Of a DNA stretch of 64,000 nt, positions 1 through 9,495 are shown one piece after another (the first letter of the stretch is position 1; each line of letters begins with the position of its first letter). This DNA is from Sunxiuqinia indica (GTDB lineage: Bacteria; Bacteroidota; Bacteroidia; Bacteroidales; Prolixibacteraceae). The DNA is taken from the NCBI RefSeq assembly GCF_009847015.1, contig NZ_WVEM01000001.1:682001-746000 (forward strand), in the 5' to 3' direction. The position numbers and the translations under genes were made by a program. Under the pieces are notes generated by a model. That model saw nothing but the letters and a program-made list of their open reading frames with translations, was not told where the DNA came from and did no database searches.

Positions 1-1
1 C

Positions 2-502
2 AGGCAAATGAACCAAAAGGGCAACTATGTTGAAATTCTGGGTCTGGTGGGAGACAATAATACCTGGAACCGATCCAATGGTTTTCACAGCGTGGTGGAT
101 GAATTCCCGAAATTGAAAATGGTAGCGCAACAAAGTGCTGACTTCGATCGAAACAAAGCCATGGATGTGATGGAAACCATCATGCAGGCTCAACCAAATA
201 TTGACGCCGTATTTTGTGGAAATGATGCGATGGCACTGGGTGCCTACCAAGCAATTCTGGCTGCCGGAAAAGCGGATGAAATAAAGGTCTTTGGGTTTGA
301 TGGTTCAAACGACGCAATACGTGCTATTGCAAATGATAAAATAGCGGCAACCGTAATGCAGTTCCCCGTTTTAATGGCTCATAAATCTGCTGAATTTGCA
401 GATCAAACCATCAAAGGTCAAGCTCAATTCAGCAACAAAATGCCGGTTGAAGTAGAATTGGTTACCAAAGAGAACATTGAAAAATACCTCCCTGAAAATT
501 AG
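2..502 (+). CDS. Sugar ABC transporter substrate-binding protein (RbsB-like), 3' part
   Basis: This is the C-terminal part (about 167 residues) of a periplasmic sugar-binding protein of the RbsB/Peripla_BP_4 family; the frame is open at the window edge, so the signal peptide and first lobe lie upstream. Visible family features are the segment FCGNDAMALGAYQA, which follows a strand-helix 'PNIDAVF' unit, and VFGFDGSNDAI, the typical final-lobe sugar-contact strand. The reading ends with a long helix and KENIEKYLPEN, as is usual for these proteins. It is followed after 6 bases by a DUF2291 gene, then by the ATPase and permease, so it is the first component of a complete importer. The substrate cannot be read from this part; ribose, other pentoses or a nucleoside are all possible. 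Confidence 0.88.
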   Translation, partial: RQMNQKGNYVEILGLVGDNNTWNRSNGFHSVVDEFPKLKMVAQQSADFDRNKAMDVMETIMQAQPNIDAVFCGNDAMALGAYQAILAAGKADEIKVFGFDGSNDAIRAIANDKIAATVMQFPVLMAHKSAEFADQTIKGQAQFSNKMPVEVELVTKENIEKYLPEN

Positions 503-508
503 CACCTT

Positions 509-1150
509 ATGAAAAAAACGTTGAATTATATCGTTGGGAGCATTGGCATTTTACTTATTATCTTTCTTTCATTGAAGGTTGAAAATCTGCAGGAACATCA
601 GGCGAAAGCACCGACCACAATTTTTGATGCCAACGAATATGCCAATCATTTCTGGACTGAGAAGTTGCCACAGCGTATCAGTGAAGCTCCTGATGCAAAT
701 TTGCTTTTAACCAAGTTGAATGAAAACCCGAATATGGCGATCAGTACTTATGGCAAAAAGTTGGGCATTTCGAAAACCTACTATTTTTTGTTCCAGGGAA
801 ACGGAGTCATCCAAGCTATTGATGATGAATATCTATCAGTCGTATTGAATAATACACAGGATACGCTGCATATTGCGACAGCTTTTATCTTTGGAAATGC
901 CGTTCGCGACGGCTCAGGATCAGTCAACATTGATAATTTCATCAATATGACTGACTTTAATAATGTGTCCATTGCCATCAATAAATTGGTAAAAGAGAAG
1001 ATCGTTCCCCGTCTAAAAAAATCAGCTGCAATAGGCAAAGAAATTGACTTTGCCGGAGTCGCTGAACTGAGAGAGGACCAAGCAATCCCCGAAATACTGA
1101 GCATTATTCCTGTAAAAGCAAATATTTCTGATGGAAAAACAGAACAATAA
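509..1150 (+). CDS. DUF2291 family membrane-anchored protein of a sugar ABC operon
   Basis: A 213-residue protein with one N-terminal hydrophobic segment (about residues 8-22), either a signal anchor or an uncleaved signal, and a periplasmic remainder. The pattern FDANEYANHFW, the following 'PDANLLL' helix, an STYGKKLGI segment and an FLFQGNGVI strand match my memory of the DUF2291 family. That family is found in operons with RbsABC-type importers and its role is unknown. Here it sits between the binding-protein and ATPase genes and its 3' end overlaps the ATPase start by 20 bases, so the two are probably translationally coupled. I assign the family, not a mechanism; it may be an accessory periplasmic part of the transporter. 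Confidence 0.75.
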   Translation: MKKTLNYIVGSIGILLIIFLSLKVENLQEHQAKAPTTIFDANEYANHFWTEKLPQRISEAPDANLLLTKLNENPNMAISTYGKKLGISKTYYFLFQGNGVIQAIDDEYLSVVLNNTQDTLHIATAFIFGNAVRDGSGSVNIDNFINMTDFNNVSIAINKLVKEKIVPRLKKSAAIGKEIDFAGVAELREDQAIPEILSIIPVKANISDGKTEQ

Positions 1151-2666
1151 GGAGCTGCCCATTCTCGAAGTCAGAAATGTATCCAAGAACTTCTCAGGTG
1201 TTTATGCCTTGCAAAATGTAAATCTGGATATTTACCCCGGGCAGGTGACCGCTATTATTGGAGAAAACGGAGCAGGAAAGTCAACCCTAATGAAAATCGT
1301 ATCCGGTGTTTATCCGGACTATGAGGGCAATGTTTTGCTAAACGGCAAAAAAGTCAACTTCAAAAATCCGAAAGAAGCCGGAGAACAGGGAGTGGTAATT
1401 ATCCACCAGGAATTGAACCTGATCCCCTACCTCAGCATCGCCGAAAACCTGTTTCTGGGAAATGAAATAACCAATCGTCTTGGCCTGTTGGACTATCCGG
1501 CAATGCACAAACAAGCAAAAGAATTACTCAGCCGTCTTCATTTAGATATTCACCCATCGACTCCACTAAACCAGCTGCGCGTCGGGCAACAACAATTGGT
1601 TGAAATAGCGAAAGCCCTTTTGCTTGACTCCAAAGTCTTAATTATGGACGAACCAACCTCAGCGATCAGTAATCATGAAGTTGAGCTACTATTCAAAATC
1701 ATTAACGAACTGAAATCAAAAGGAGTAGCTATTGCCTACATTTCACATAAACTCAAAGAATTGTTTGAAATTGCAGATCGGTATGCCGTGTTGCGCGATG
1801 GACAAAGCATGGGATCTGGAATGATGATGGGCACTTCGCAGGATCAACTGATTCAATTGATGGTCGGACGTGACTTGAAAAACAGTTTCCAAAAAGAGAA
1901 GACAATTAGTGCCAATGAAGTTTTAAGTGTTGAAAATTTGAAATTTCAGAATCCGGAAAATAAAAAGGACTACCTGGTAAACGATGTCAGTTTTTCACTC
2001 AAAAAAGGTGAAATACTGGGAATTTGTGGATTGATGGGTGCCGGCAGAACCGAAGTTCTGGAAGCCATTTTTGGATTGCACCCGAAGTATGTTTCTGGAA
2101 AAATCACGATCGACGGGAAAGAACAAAAAATAAGAGATGTAAATGATGCTATCGCTGCCGGCATTGGCCTTGTGCCTGAAGACCGCAAAGTACAAGGGCT
2201 CGTTCTAAATATGAATGTGGCGAAAAACACAAGCATGGCCAGTTTAGATGAGATCTCAAAATTCAACTTCATCAATCAAAAACGAGAGGCAAAATTAAGT
2301 AAGCATTTTACAGAGAAATTGAATACGAAAGTCTCCTCACCCAAGCAGACTGTTGAAAAGCTAAGTGGAGGAAACCAACAAAAAGTAGTCATTGCAAAAT
2401 GGCTGGCTACAAACCCAAAGGTTTTGCTATTGGATGAACCAACACGCGGAATTGACGTTGGTGCCAAAAGCGAAATTTATAAATTGATCAACGAATTGGC
2501 CTCGCAGGGAATGGGAATAATAGTTGTATCCTCTGAACTCCCGGAAATATTAGCCATTTCTGATAATATTCTCGTCTTATCCGAATCGAAACTAACAGCT
2601 AAACTAAGCCGGGGCGTAGCATCAGAGGAAGTCATCATGAAAGCAGCCCTTCAAGAAAAAGAATAA
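1131..2666 (+). CDS. Sugar ABC transporter ATP-binding protein, RbsA/MglA type
   Basis: A 511-residue cytoplasmic ATPase with two fused ABC domains, the normal length for the RbsA/MglA/XylG class that powers pentose and hexose import. The first domain has Walker A GENGAGKS (residues 44-51), a signature-like LRVGQQQ and Walker B LIMDEPTSAIS. The second has the degenerate P-loop GLMGAGRTE, signature LSGGNQQK and Walker B LLLDEPTRGIDVG. A weak Walker A in the second half is normal for this class. It overlaps the DUF2291 gene upstream by 20 bases and is followed after 10 bases by the permease. It works with the RbsB-like protein and the permease as one importer. Confidence 0.95.
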   Translation: MEKQNNKELPILEVRNVSKNFSGVYALQNVNLDIYPGQVTAIIGENGAGKSTLMKIVSGVYPDYEGNVLLNGKKVNFKNPKEAGEQGVVIIHQELNLIPYLSIAENLFLGNEITNRLGLLDYPAMHKQAKELLSRLHLDIHPSTPLNQLRVGQQQLVEIAKALLLDSKVLIMDEPTSAISNHEVELLFKIINELKSKGVAIAYISHKLKELFEIADRYAVLRDGQSMGSGMMMGTSQDQLIQLMVGRDLKNSFQKEKTISANEVLSVENLKFQNPENKKDYLVNDVSFSLKKGEILGICGLMGAGRTEVLEAIFGLHPKYVSGKITIDGKEQKIRDVNDAIAAGIGLVPEDRKVQGLVLNMNVAKNTSMASLDEISKFNFINQKREAKLSKHFTEKLNTKVSSPKQTVEKLSGGNQQKVVIAKWLATNPKVLLLDEPTRGIDVGAKSEIYKLINELASQGMGIIVVSSELPEILAISDNILVLSESKLTAKLSRGVASEEVIMKAALQEKE

Positions 2667-2676
2667 CCCTAAACTT

Positions 2677-3651
2677 ATGAATACAACTAGTTTAAAACAT
2701 AATCTGATTAAATTCCAATCCATGATTGCCTTGGTGATCATGTGCATTGCATTGAGCTTATTGTCTGACCGTTTTCTATCTCCGGAAAACACCTGGAACG
2801 TGATGCGGCAAATCTCAGTCAACATGGTTATTTCCGTTGGAATGACTCTGGTGATATTAACTGGTGGAATTGATCTTTCTGTTGGTTCAATACTGGCTTT
2901 GGCGGGAGCTGTTACTGCAGGCATGCTAAAGTTTGGAGCCGAATTTACGGATATGAACCTCTACATTGGATTCACGCTTTTAGGAGCTTTGGTTGGAGGA
3001 ACATTGGTCGGTACTTTCCTGGGGTGGTTTAATGGATTCACCATCACTAAATTTAAGGTTCCGCCATTTGTCGCCACCCTTGCCATGCTAACTATTGCGC
3101 GAGGATTAACGATGCTTTGGACCGGCGGCTTCCCAATCACAGGACTGGGCGACAACATGGCTTTTATTGGAACCGGTTGGTTTTTAGGTATCCCCATGCC
3201 CGTGTGGATTTCGGCAATAATAGTACTGTCGGCAGTAGTTTTAACAAACAAAACAAAATTGGGACGTCATATTTACGCCATCGGAGGGAATGAAACTGCT
3301 GCCAAGCTTTCCGGCTTGAAAATCAAAAAGATTAAAATCATCGTTTATTCCATTGCCGGTGCGCTGGCCGGAATCGGAGGCATTCTGGTTACATCACGGC
3401 TCGATTCGGCTCAACCTAATGCTGGCTTCGGTTTCGAACTCGACTCCATTGCAGCGGTGGTCATCGGGGGCACTTCTCTTTCAGGAGGAAAAGGAACTAT
3501 TATGGGTACGGTTCAGGGAGCATTAATTATTGGTGTTTTAAATAACGGATTAGTGTTGCTTAACGTATCCCCCTTTTGGCAGCAGGTCATTAAAGGTTTT
3601 GTAATACTGCTTGCTGTGGTTATTGAAAAATTTAACTCGAAAGAGGAATAA
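2677..3651 (+). CDS. Sugar ABC transporter permease, RbsC type
   Basis: A 324-residue inner-membrane protein with about eight to ten hydrophobic helices, of the BPD_transp_2/RbsC family. Recognisable stretches are LTGGIDLSVGS near residue 63, the cytoplasmic coupling motif IGGNETAAKLSG, and VIGGTSLSGGKGT in the C-terminal third. It forms the channel for the importer encoded just upstream. Ten bases separate it from the ATPase stop. The next gene follows after 45 bases with its own strong ribosome-binding site, so the downstream DUF1593 genes may be in the same transcript but are translated independently. Confidence 0.94.
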   Translation: MNTTSLKHNLIKFQSMIALVIMCIALSLLSDRFLSPENTWNVMRQISVNMVISVGMTLVILTGGIDLSVGSILALAGAVTAGMLKFGAEFTDMNLYIGFTLLGALVGGTLVGTFLGWFNGFTITKFKVPPFVATLAMLTIARGLTMLWTGGFPITGLGDNMAFIGTGWFLGIPMPVWISAIIVLSAVVLTNKTKLGRHIYAIGGNETAAKLSGLKIKKIKIIVYSIAGALAGIGGILVTSRLDSAQPNAGFGFELDSIAAVVIGGTSLSGGKGTIMGTVQGALIIGVLNNGLVLLNVSPFWQQVIKGFVILLAVVIEKFNSKEE

Positions 3652-3681
3652 AATAATAGTTAAACATCATGTGAAGTAACT

Positions 3682-3689
3682 TAAGGAGG
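3682..3689 (+). promoter_or_regulatory. Perfect Shine-Dalgarno site of the first DUF1593 gene
   Basis: TAAGGAGG lies 7 bases before the ATG at 3697. It is an uninterrupted 8-base match to the usual 16S rRNA 3' end, whereas most genes in this window have no clear Shine-Dalgarno. It fixes the start codon and suggests unusually strong initiation. Confidence 0.75.
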
Positions 3690-3696
3690 AAAACTT

Positions 3697-5151
3697 ATGA
3701 AAAAATACAGAACCTTAGTGCTGCTAACCATCGCCTTATTCGGAGCATGTTCAACACAAAGTTCTTTCAAAGACAATACAAAACCACAAAAAAAGCCAAG
3801 AGTAATCGTGACATCCGATGGCGAGATCGACGACGAATGTTCCATGGTTCGTTTTTTACTGTATACCAATGAATGGGACGTAGAAGGAATCATCACCTCT
3901 AGTTCGCAATATCACTGGCATGGACATCGGTGGGCTGGCGACGACTGGCTTGATCCTTACCTCGAAACGTATTCCGAAGTTTACCCTAATTTGATTACAC
4001 ATGATGAAGACTACCCAGCTCCGGACTACCTGAAGTCTGTTGCTTTCCTTGGCAACGTTGAAACCGAAGGCGAAATGGATTCCATCACGCCAGGTTCACA
4101 ACACATTGTAAAAGTTCTGCTTGATGAATCAGATGACCAACCAATATGGTTGCAGGCATGGGGAGGCACAAACACCATTGCCAGAGCACTGAAAACAATT
4201 GAAGAAGACCATCCCGATAAAATGGAATATGTGGCTAATAAAATCCGCTTCTTCTTCATTTGGGAACAGGATTCTACCTACCAGGCATATATTCGTCCTA
4301 ATTGGGGCAAATACAATATCCTGACGATTATATCAGATCAGTTCGAAGCAATTGCATACCGGTGGAAAGATGCACAACCGGAAGAAATGCATCCCTATTT
4401 TGAAGGAAAGTGGATGAAAGAATACATACTGGAAAACCACGGCCCGTTATGTTCGCTCTACAAAGCTCACAATGCAGGTGAGAGTGAATTTGAGGAGGGA
4501 GATTTCAGGTCTGAAGGAGACTCTCCGGCTTTTTTGCATAACATTCCAATCGGACTCCGCAATATGGAATCACCAGACTACGGCGGATGGGGTGGACGAT
4601 ACGTAAACGTCCGCAGCAATACGTGGCTCGACCCGGTGCCTGTTGAAGGCTACGAGTATCCGGAAGGAAGATGGTACTCGAATACAGCGTGGGGTCGAAA
4701 TAGTTCCAGATTGGGAGCAACTGCATCCACAAATAAAAATCATGCAGAATATTTTAAACCCATATGGCGATGGTCTGAAGTCATGCAAAAGGACTTTGCA
4801 GCTCGCGCCGACTGGTGCGTCAAATCATATAATGAAGCGAACCACCCTCCTATTGTCAAACTTCAAACACCCTTAAATGCAGCAGCAGAACCGGGCGATT
4901 TAGTGGAGCTGAATGCACAAGGAACCACTGATCCTGATGGCGATAATTTATCGTATCGATGGTGGCAATACCAGGAAGCTGACACATACGAAGGAGCCTT
5001 GGAGATCAGATCCTCGAAAGAACAAAAGGCCTCTTTTGTTGTTCCTGGCGACGCATTGCCAGGAGAAACAATACATATGATCTGCGAAGTGACTGATGAC
5101 GGCAGCCCTGCATTAACAAGGTATCAGCGAATCATTATTACGGTAAAATAG
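3697..5151 (+). CDS. DUF1593 / Sde182-like nucleoside-hydrolase-fold lipoprotein (copy 1)
   Basis: A 484-residue exported protein. The first 20 residues form a lipoprotein signal with lipobox LFGAC (Cys 18), so it is probably anchored in a membrane facing the periplasm or cell surface. The N-terminal domain is the nucleoside-hydrolase-like DUF1593 fold first described in a cellulose-binding Saccharophagus protein (Sde182); the metal-loop region reads TSDGEIDDECSM, keeping the Asp-Asp pair but shorter than in the two paralogues downstream. After NHPPIVKL (about residue 386) comes a PKD/cadherin-like beta domain with TDPDGDNLSYRW, the Sde182 C-terminal domain. Reaction and substrate of this family are not established; a glycoside bond in plant polysaccharide or a nucleoside-like compound are guesses. 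Confidence 0.85.
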   Translation: MKKYRTLVLLTIALFGACSTQSSFKDNTKPQKKPRVIVTSDGEIDDECSMVRFLLYTNEWDVEGIITSSSQYHWHGHRWAGDDWLDPYLETYSEVYPNLITHDEDYPAPDYLKSVAFLGNVETEGEMDSITPGSQHIVKVLLDESDDQPIWLQAWGGTNTIARALKTIEEDHPDKMEYVANKIRFFFIWEQDSTYQAYIRPNWGKYNILTIISDQFEAIAYRWKDAQPEEMHPYFEGKWMKEYILENHGPLCSLYKAHNAGESEFEEGDFRSEGDSPAFLHNIPIGLRNMESPDYGGWGGRYVNVRSNTWLDPVPVEGYEYPEGRWYSNTAWGRNSSRLGATASTNKNHAEYFKPIWRWSEVMQKDFAARADWCVKSYNEANHPPIVKLQTPLNAAAEPGDLVELNAQGTTDPDGDNLSYRWWQYQEADTYEGALEIRSSKEQKASFVVPGDALPGETIHMICEVTDDGSPALTRYQRIIITVK

Positions 5152-5164
5152 TAAAATCAATTCT

Positions 5165-6502
5165 ATGAAAAATTTAATCGCAAGTGTAATACTCCTGTTA
5201 CTCCTTACCTCAACTAGCGTTGGTCAGCAACTGGCATTTCCTTCAGCAGAAGGGTTTGGAGCTTATTCGAAGGGGGGACGTGGTGGAGCCGTTTTGTATG
5301 TCACCAACTTAGACAACGATGGCCCCGGAAGTCTGCGCTGGGCGATAGATCAGCAAGGACCTCGCACTGTCGTGTTTGCAGTATCGGGAACCATTGAGCT
5401 TAAAGACAGGTTGACCATCGAAAACCCTTATATCACCGTTGCGGGGCAAACCGCTCCGGGAGATGGTATTTGTATAAAGGGTGAAACGGTTCGCATCGAG
5501 ACGCATGATGTCGTCATCCGGTATATCCGGGTTCGCCTGGGCGATGGGATGCAGGGTCAAGGCAGCCTTCAGGGCAAGGATGCCATTAGCATCTCGAAAG
5601 GTAAAGATATCATTGTCGACCACTGCTCGGCCAGCTGGAGCCTGGATGAGATATTATCGACCTCCACCCATCATCCGACCCTTACTCGTGTAACGGTACA
5701 ATGGTGTTTCATTACCGAAGGACTGAATCCTGACAATCATGGTTTTGGTTCGTTAATTCGCGGTACCGGAGGAGCACAATACAGTTACCTGTACAATTTA
5801 TACGCCCACAACAAAGGTCGCAATCCACGTCCCGGAAACTATGACTCTAACCCACACAATGAAGATCCGTTGGGCTTACTGCTCGATTTCAGAAACAACG
5901 TAATCTATAACTGGGGTGGAACACATGCCGGATATAACGCTGACACAAAAAGCGTAACCCGCTTAAATTATGTCGGCAACTACTTAATTCCAGGTGCCGA
6001 TTCAAAAGCAACAGGTATCGCTTATTCTACCGGCTCTCCCTATAACCGGGCCTATTTTGAGGGAAATTACTACGACGGGAAACAGCCAAACGATCAATGG
6101 GAGTTAGTAAAATTCAACGACAGCTGGATCAACAACGAAATTAAAGCATACAAGCAAAACAAGCCCTTTGAAACTGGTCCGGTCAACACAGAAAGTGCCC
6201 GATCAGCCTATCACCGAATACTTGCAACAGGAGGAGCTACTTTACCGAAACGTGATTCCGTAGACCAGCGTATCGTGAACGATGTCAAAAACAGAACAGG
6301 TAAAATTATTGCAAGTCAACTCGAAGTGGGCGGTTGGCCAAGGCTAAACTCCTCACAGCCTCCTTTAGATACCGATCATGATGGAATGCCTGATGAATGG
6401 GAAGGTAAAAATAGTCTTGATCCAAAAAATGCAGATGACAGAAACAAAGTTGGAGAAAATGGATTTACCATGTTGGAAACATATTTAAATAGTATCAATT
6501 AA
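5165..6502 (+). CDS. Secreted pectate lyase-like protein (PL1-type beta-helix)
   Basis: A 445-residue exported protein with a cleavable signal (first ~20 residues, ending SVGQ). The body is a right-handed beta-helix of the PL1 pectate lyase type: it opens with AFPSAEGFGA, then VTNLDNDGPGSLRWAI, and carries DHCSASWSLDE and HNKGRNPRPG, where this subfamily has its Ca2+-binding Asp and catalytic Arg region. The C-terminus (DTDHDGMPDEWE, then LDPKNADD) is a thrombospondin-type-3/dockerin-like Ca2+ segment often found on Bacteroidota polysaccharide lyases. It lies 13 bases after one DUF1593 gene and 21 before another, so all probably act on the same plant or algal polysaccharide. Pectate is the family substrate; actual specificity is inferred. 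Confidence 0.85.
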   Translation: MKNLIASVILLLLLTSTSVGQQLAFPSAEGFGAYSKGGRGGAVLYVTNLDNDGPGSLRWAIDQQGPRTVVFAVSGTIELKDRLTIENPYITVAGQTAPGDGICIKGETVRIETHDVVIRYIRVRLGDGMQGQGSLQGKDAISISKGKDIIVDHCSASWSLDEILSTSTHHPTLTRVTVQWCFITEGLNPDNHGFGSLIRGTGGAQYSYLYNLYAHNKGRNPRPGNYDSNPHNEDPLGLLLDFRNNVIYNWGGTHAGYNADTKSVTRLNYVGNYLIPGADSKATGIAYSTGSPYNRAYFEGNYYDGKQPNDQWELVKFNDSWINNEIKAYKQNKPFETGPVNTESARSAYHRILATGGATLPKRDSVDQRIVNDVKNRTGKIIASQLEVGGWPRLNSSQPPLDTDHDGMPDEWEGKNSLDPKNADDRNKVGENGFTMLETYLNSIN

Positions 6503-6523
6503 GAGATCGCAAAAAAAACAACT

Positions 6524-7969
6524 ATGACATATCGAATGAACCTCCTCAGATTAGCTATTTTGAAGTTTGTGTTTTTGGCTATGCTTTGCTTTGCAGTTAC
6601 AACCGCCTCAGCTACTGAAAAACCAAGATTGGTTGTACTCACCGATATCGGTGGCGATCCGGATGACCAGATGTCGATGGTGCGGCTGATGACTTATGCC
6701 AATCATGTTGACATCGAAGGGCTCATTGCAACGCCAAACGCTGGTCCGAAAAAAATCTATCCGGAGTACATTGAAAAGATTGTTTCAGCATACGGACAAG
6801 TTCGCCCAAATTTGGAGTTGCACGAGCCCGGATTCCCTACCGAACAGTACCTGCTGGATCGTATTTCGCATGGAGTGCCGATTGATGACATGGAAGGTGT
6901 TGGCGAAGGAAATGACTCTCCGGGTTCGGAACTTTTAATCCGTGTTGTTGACAAGGAAGATGACCGTCCTGTTTGGGTCACTGTTTGGGGAGGACCCAAC
7001 GTACTTGCCCAAGCCCTCTGGAAAGTTCGTGAAACACGGACACCTGCGGAATTGGCTAAATTTGTTGCAAAACTAAGAGTCTATGCGATATCCGACCAAG
7101 ATAACAGTGGCCCGTGGATTCGTAAAGAATTTCCGGAGCTTTTCTACATTGTCACACCGGGAGTTAATGCGGGCGGTGGCTTTCATCATGCCACCTGGAT
7201 TGCCATTGGCGGTGATAAATTTCATGGTCGTTTCGATGGCGCCGACTTCGATTTGGTCACTAACGAATGGCTTGACCGCAATATTCGCGACAAAGGTCCC
7301 CTGGGAGCGGTTTATCCACATTGGGAATACATGATGGAAGGTGACACTCCTTCGTTTCTTTATCTGATAAACAACGGACTAAATAGTCCCGAGCATCCCA
7401 ATTGGGGTGGCTGGGGCGGTCGCTATGAGCTTTACACCCCAAAAACTGAAAAGTGGTTTCTGGAACCTGAAACACGGCCGATCTGGACCAACGTTCAGGA
7501 TGAAGTATTGGGCAAAGATGGCGAATGGCACACCACCAATCACGCCACAATCTGGCGCTGGCGGGAAGCCTACCAAAATGACTTTTCGGCTCGCATGGAC
7601 TGGACCATCCTCCCTTACGAAGAAGCCAATCATCCACCGATCGTTAAGCTTGATCATCCGGCTTACATTGAAGCGAAACCGGGAGAACGCATTGAACTTA
7701 GCGCCACCAATTCATCTGATCCGGATGGCGACGCGCTGTCTTTTGAGTGGTTTTGCTACGAAGAAGCAGGAACCCGTGCCATGTCCAATTCCCGCACCGG
7801 AGTTAAGCATGAAATTTATGGTTTCGATCAGCCACAGGCCAGGCTGACAGTAAAAACCAGCCGGGTGATGCCACCGGGAAAAGGAACCATGCACATCATA
7901 CTGGCTGTAACCGACCATGGAACACCTCGGTTAACGCGTTATCAACGAATCATTATTAACGTCAACTAA
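6524..7969 (+). CDS. DUF1593 / Sde182-like secreted protein (copy 2)
   Basis: A 481-residue protein with a signal peptide ending around TASA and no lipobox. The metal-loop motif is complete here: [14 protein letters not shown], resembling the DxxxDxDD loop that holds Ca2+ in nucleoside hydrolases. The domain order matches copy 1: hydrolase-like domain, the conserved [16 protein letters not shown] helix, [11 protein letters not shown], then a PKD-like domain with [12 protein letters not shown] and the same [10 protein letters not shown] ending. An in-frame ATG at 6536 is an alternative start. It is the second of three paralogues around the pectate lyase, so it probably belongs to the same extracellular degradation system. 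The enzymatic role is unknown. Confidence 0.85.
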   Translation: MTYRMNLLRLAILKFVFLAMLCFAVTTASATEKPRLVVLTDIGGDPDDQMSMVRLMTYANHVDIEGLIATPNAGPKKIYPEYIEKIVSAYGQVRPNLELHEPGFPTEQYLLDRISHGVPIDDMEGVGEGNDSPGSELLIRVVDKEDDRPVWVTVWGGPNVLAQALWKVRETRTPAELAKFVAKLRVYAISDQDNSGPWIRKEFPELFYIVTPGVNAGGGFHHATWIAIGGDKFHGRFDGADFDLVTNEWLDRNIRDKGPLGAVYPHWEYMMEGDTPSFLYLINNGLNSPEHPNWGGWGGRYELYTPKTEKWFLEPETRPIWTNVQDEVLGKDGEWHTTNHATIWRWREAYQNDFSARMDWTILPYEEANHPPIVKLDHPAYIEAKPGERIELSATNSSDPDGDALSFEWFCYEEAGTRAMSNSRTGVKHEIYGFDQPQARLTVKTSRVMPPGKGTMHIILAVTDHGTPRLTRYQRIIINVN

Positions 7970-7974
7970 TCATC

Positions 7975-9297
7975 ATGCATACCATAATCAAAGTGTCTTC
8001 AATCTTGTTTGTTTCCATTCTATCTGTTTTTTTTATTCAGTCCTGTCATTCGGATAACAAAGCAAAATCGCCTGCTTCAGAAAAAGGAAACCGCCATCGT
8101 GTCCTTGTGTCTTCAGACATTGGAGGAACCGACCCTGATGATTTCCAATCTATGGTTCATCTCCTGTTATATGCCGACACGCTGGACATTGAGGGAATCA
8201 TTTCCTCTCCATACGGTCCCGGAAAAAAAGAACACATCCTGACTGTTATCGATCAATATGAAAAGGATTTCCCAAATTTGAAGACTTACTCAGCGAACTA
8301 CCCTACCGCGGACTCACTTCGGCAAATATCCAAACAAGGCTCTGAAGAAATGGTTGGGTATCGTGGCATTAGCAAACCCTCTGAAGGTTCAGAATGGATT
8401 ATTCAGTGTGCCCGTCGTGATGATCCGAGGCCGCTGTACGTGTTAGTCTGGGGCGGCTTGGAAGACTTGACACTGGCGCTTCACGATGCGCCCGACATTC
8501 TTCCGAAACTTCGTGTCTTTTGGATTGGCGGCCCAAACAAAAAATGGAGTCCGGATGCTTACCAGTACATCGTTGAAAACCACCCTGATCTTTGGATTAT
8601 TGAATCGAATGCCACTTACCGCGGATGGTTTACAGGAGGTGATCAATCGGCAGAGTGGAGTAACGATGGTTTTGCTGAGAAATACATTAAAGATCACGGT
8701 GCCATGGGAAACTTCTTTATGACACAACTGGGAGGCACCATAAAAATGGGTGATACGCCTTCACTGGCTTGGGTATTGAATAGCGCCAATCCGGAAGACC
8801 CAACAACCCCCAATTGGGGAGGGCAATATATAAAAGCATGGGATCGCCCTTACGACCTGTTTACGAAGATGCCTACTGAAAGAGACAGTATTCAAGAGTT
8901 TGCAATTCTTGAAATTGCGCTACCTATTGGTACTAACTTACCCGAAAAACCGGAAGCTTATCTTAACGTTGACAATCAATCATTAAGTGGACATTTTGCA
9001 GAAGATGAAACTGTTCGTTTTCGCTTTTCGCCTAAAAGTGCAAAAACCTTTGCATTTGAAATTAAAAGTAATATTCCTGATTTAAATGGTAAAACCGGAA
9101 AAGTAACTGCTGTCATCCCATCTCCGGAATTAGCCAATCAACCTTCTGATAAGTATTCAAACTGGTGGACAGACAATCCCAACCCGGAATTTATGGTGGG
9201 TGATCACATTGGAGCCAAAACGGTAAGCAAGTGGAGAAAGGAGTTTTTAACTGACTTTGCCAGTCGAATGGATCGTTGCCAAACTCCTAATCGGTAA
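7975..9297 (+). CDS. DUF1593 / Sde182-like lipoprotein lacking the PKD domain (copy 3)
   Basis: A 440-residue protein with a lipoprotein signal (IQSC, Cys about 24). The metal loop is SSDIGGTDPDDFQSM, so the acidic cluster is intact. Unlike copies 1 and 2 it stops shortly after the conserved WRKEFLTDFASRMDR helix and has no [11 protein letters not shown]-like C-terminal domain. Instead a beta-rich insertion of about 100 residues (from ILEIALPIGTN) precedes that helix. It starts 5 bases after copy 2, so they are surely cotranscribed. The different architecture suggests it binds or cuts a different part of the same substrate; that is inference. Confidence 0.83.
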   Translation: MHTIIKVSSILFVSILSVFFIQSCHSDNKAKSPASEKGNRHRVLVSSDIGGTDPDDFQSMVHLLLYADTLDIEGIISSPYGPGKKEHILTVIDQYEKDFPNLKTYSANYPTADSLRQISKQGSEEMVGYRGISKPSEGSEWIIQCARRDDPRPLYVLVWGGLEDLTLALHDAPDILPKLRVFWIGGPNKKWSPDAYQYIVENHPDLWIIESNATYRGWFTGGDQSAEWSNDGFAEKYIKDHGAMGNFFMTQLGGTIKMGDTPSLAWVLNSANPEDPTTPNWGGQYIKAWDRPYDLFTKMPTERDSIQEFAILEIALPIGTNLPEKPEAYLNVDNQSLSGHFAEDETVRFRFSPKSAKTFAFEIKSNIPDLNGKTGKVTAVIPSPELANQPSDKYSNWWTDNPNPEFMVGDHIGAKTVSKWRKEFLTDFASRMDRCQTPNR

Positions 9298-9495
9298 AAA
9301 TAATCGATGTAATATTTCTCGCTGGTAGTAATAAACAGGTCTGTTTTCAGTACAATAGTTTAGTAAATCAAAGAAAAAACTATTCTTTATTAAACGCACA
9401 AAAATATTAATTATCTATACTTGTTTTAAATTAGATTGCACTGTAGAATTAAAGCTTAACATGGTTGCAGTTTTTTGATAATCGTTATAACTTTA

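Noticed and set aside
5481-5693. Overlapping + strand frame inside the pectate lyase gene
   Set aside because: Shifted-frame shadow; the pectate lyase frame has full domain support.
7260-7637. 125-codon frame opposite the second DUF1593 gene
   Set aside because: Antisense shadow of a well-supported gene; Trp/Arg/Cys-rich translation typical of reverse-complement reading.
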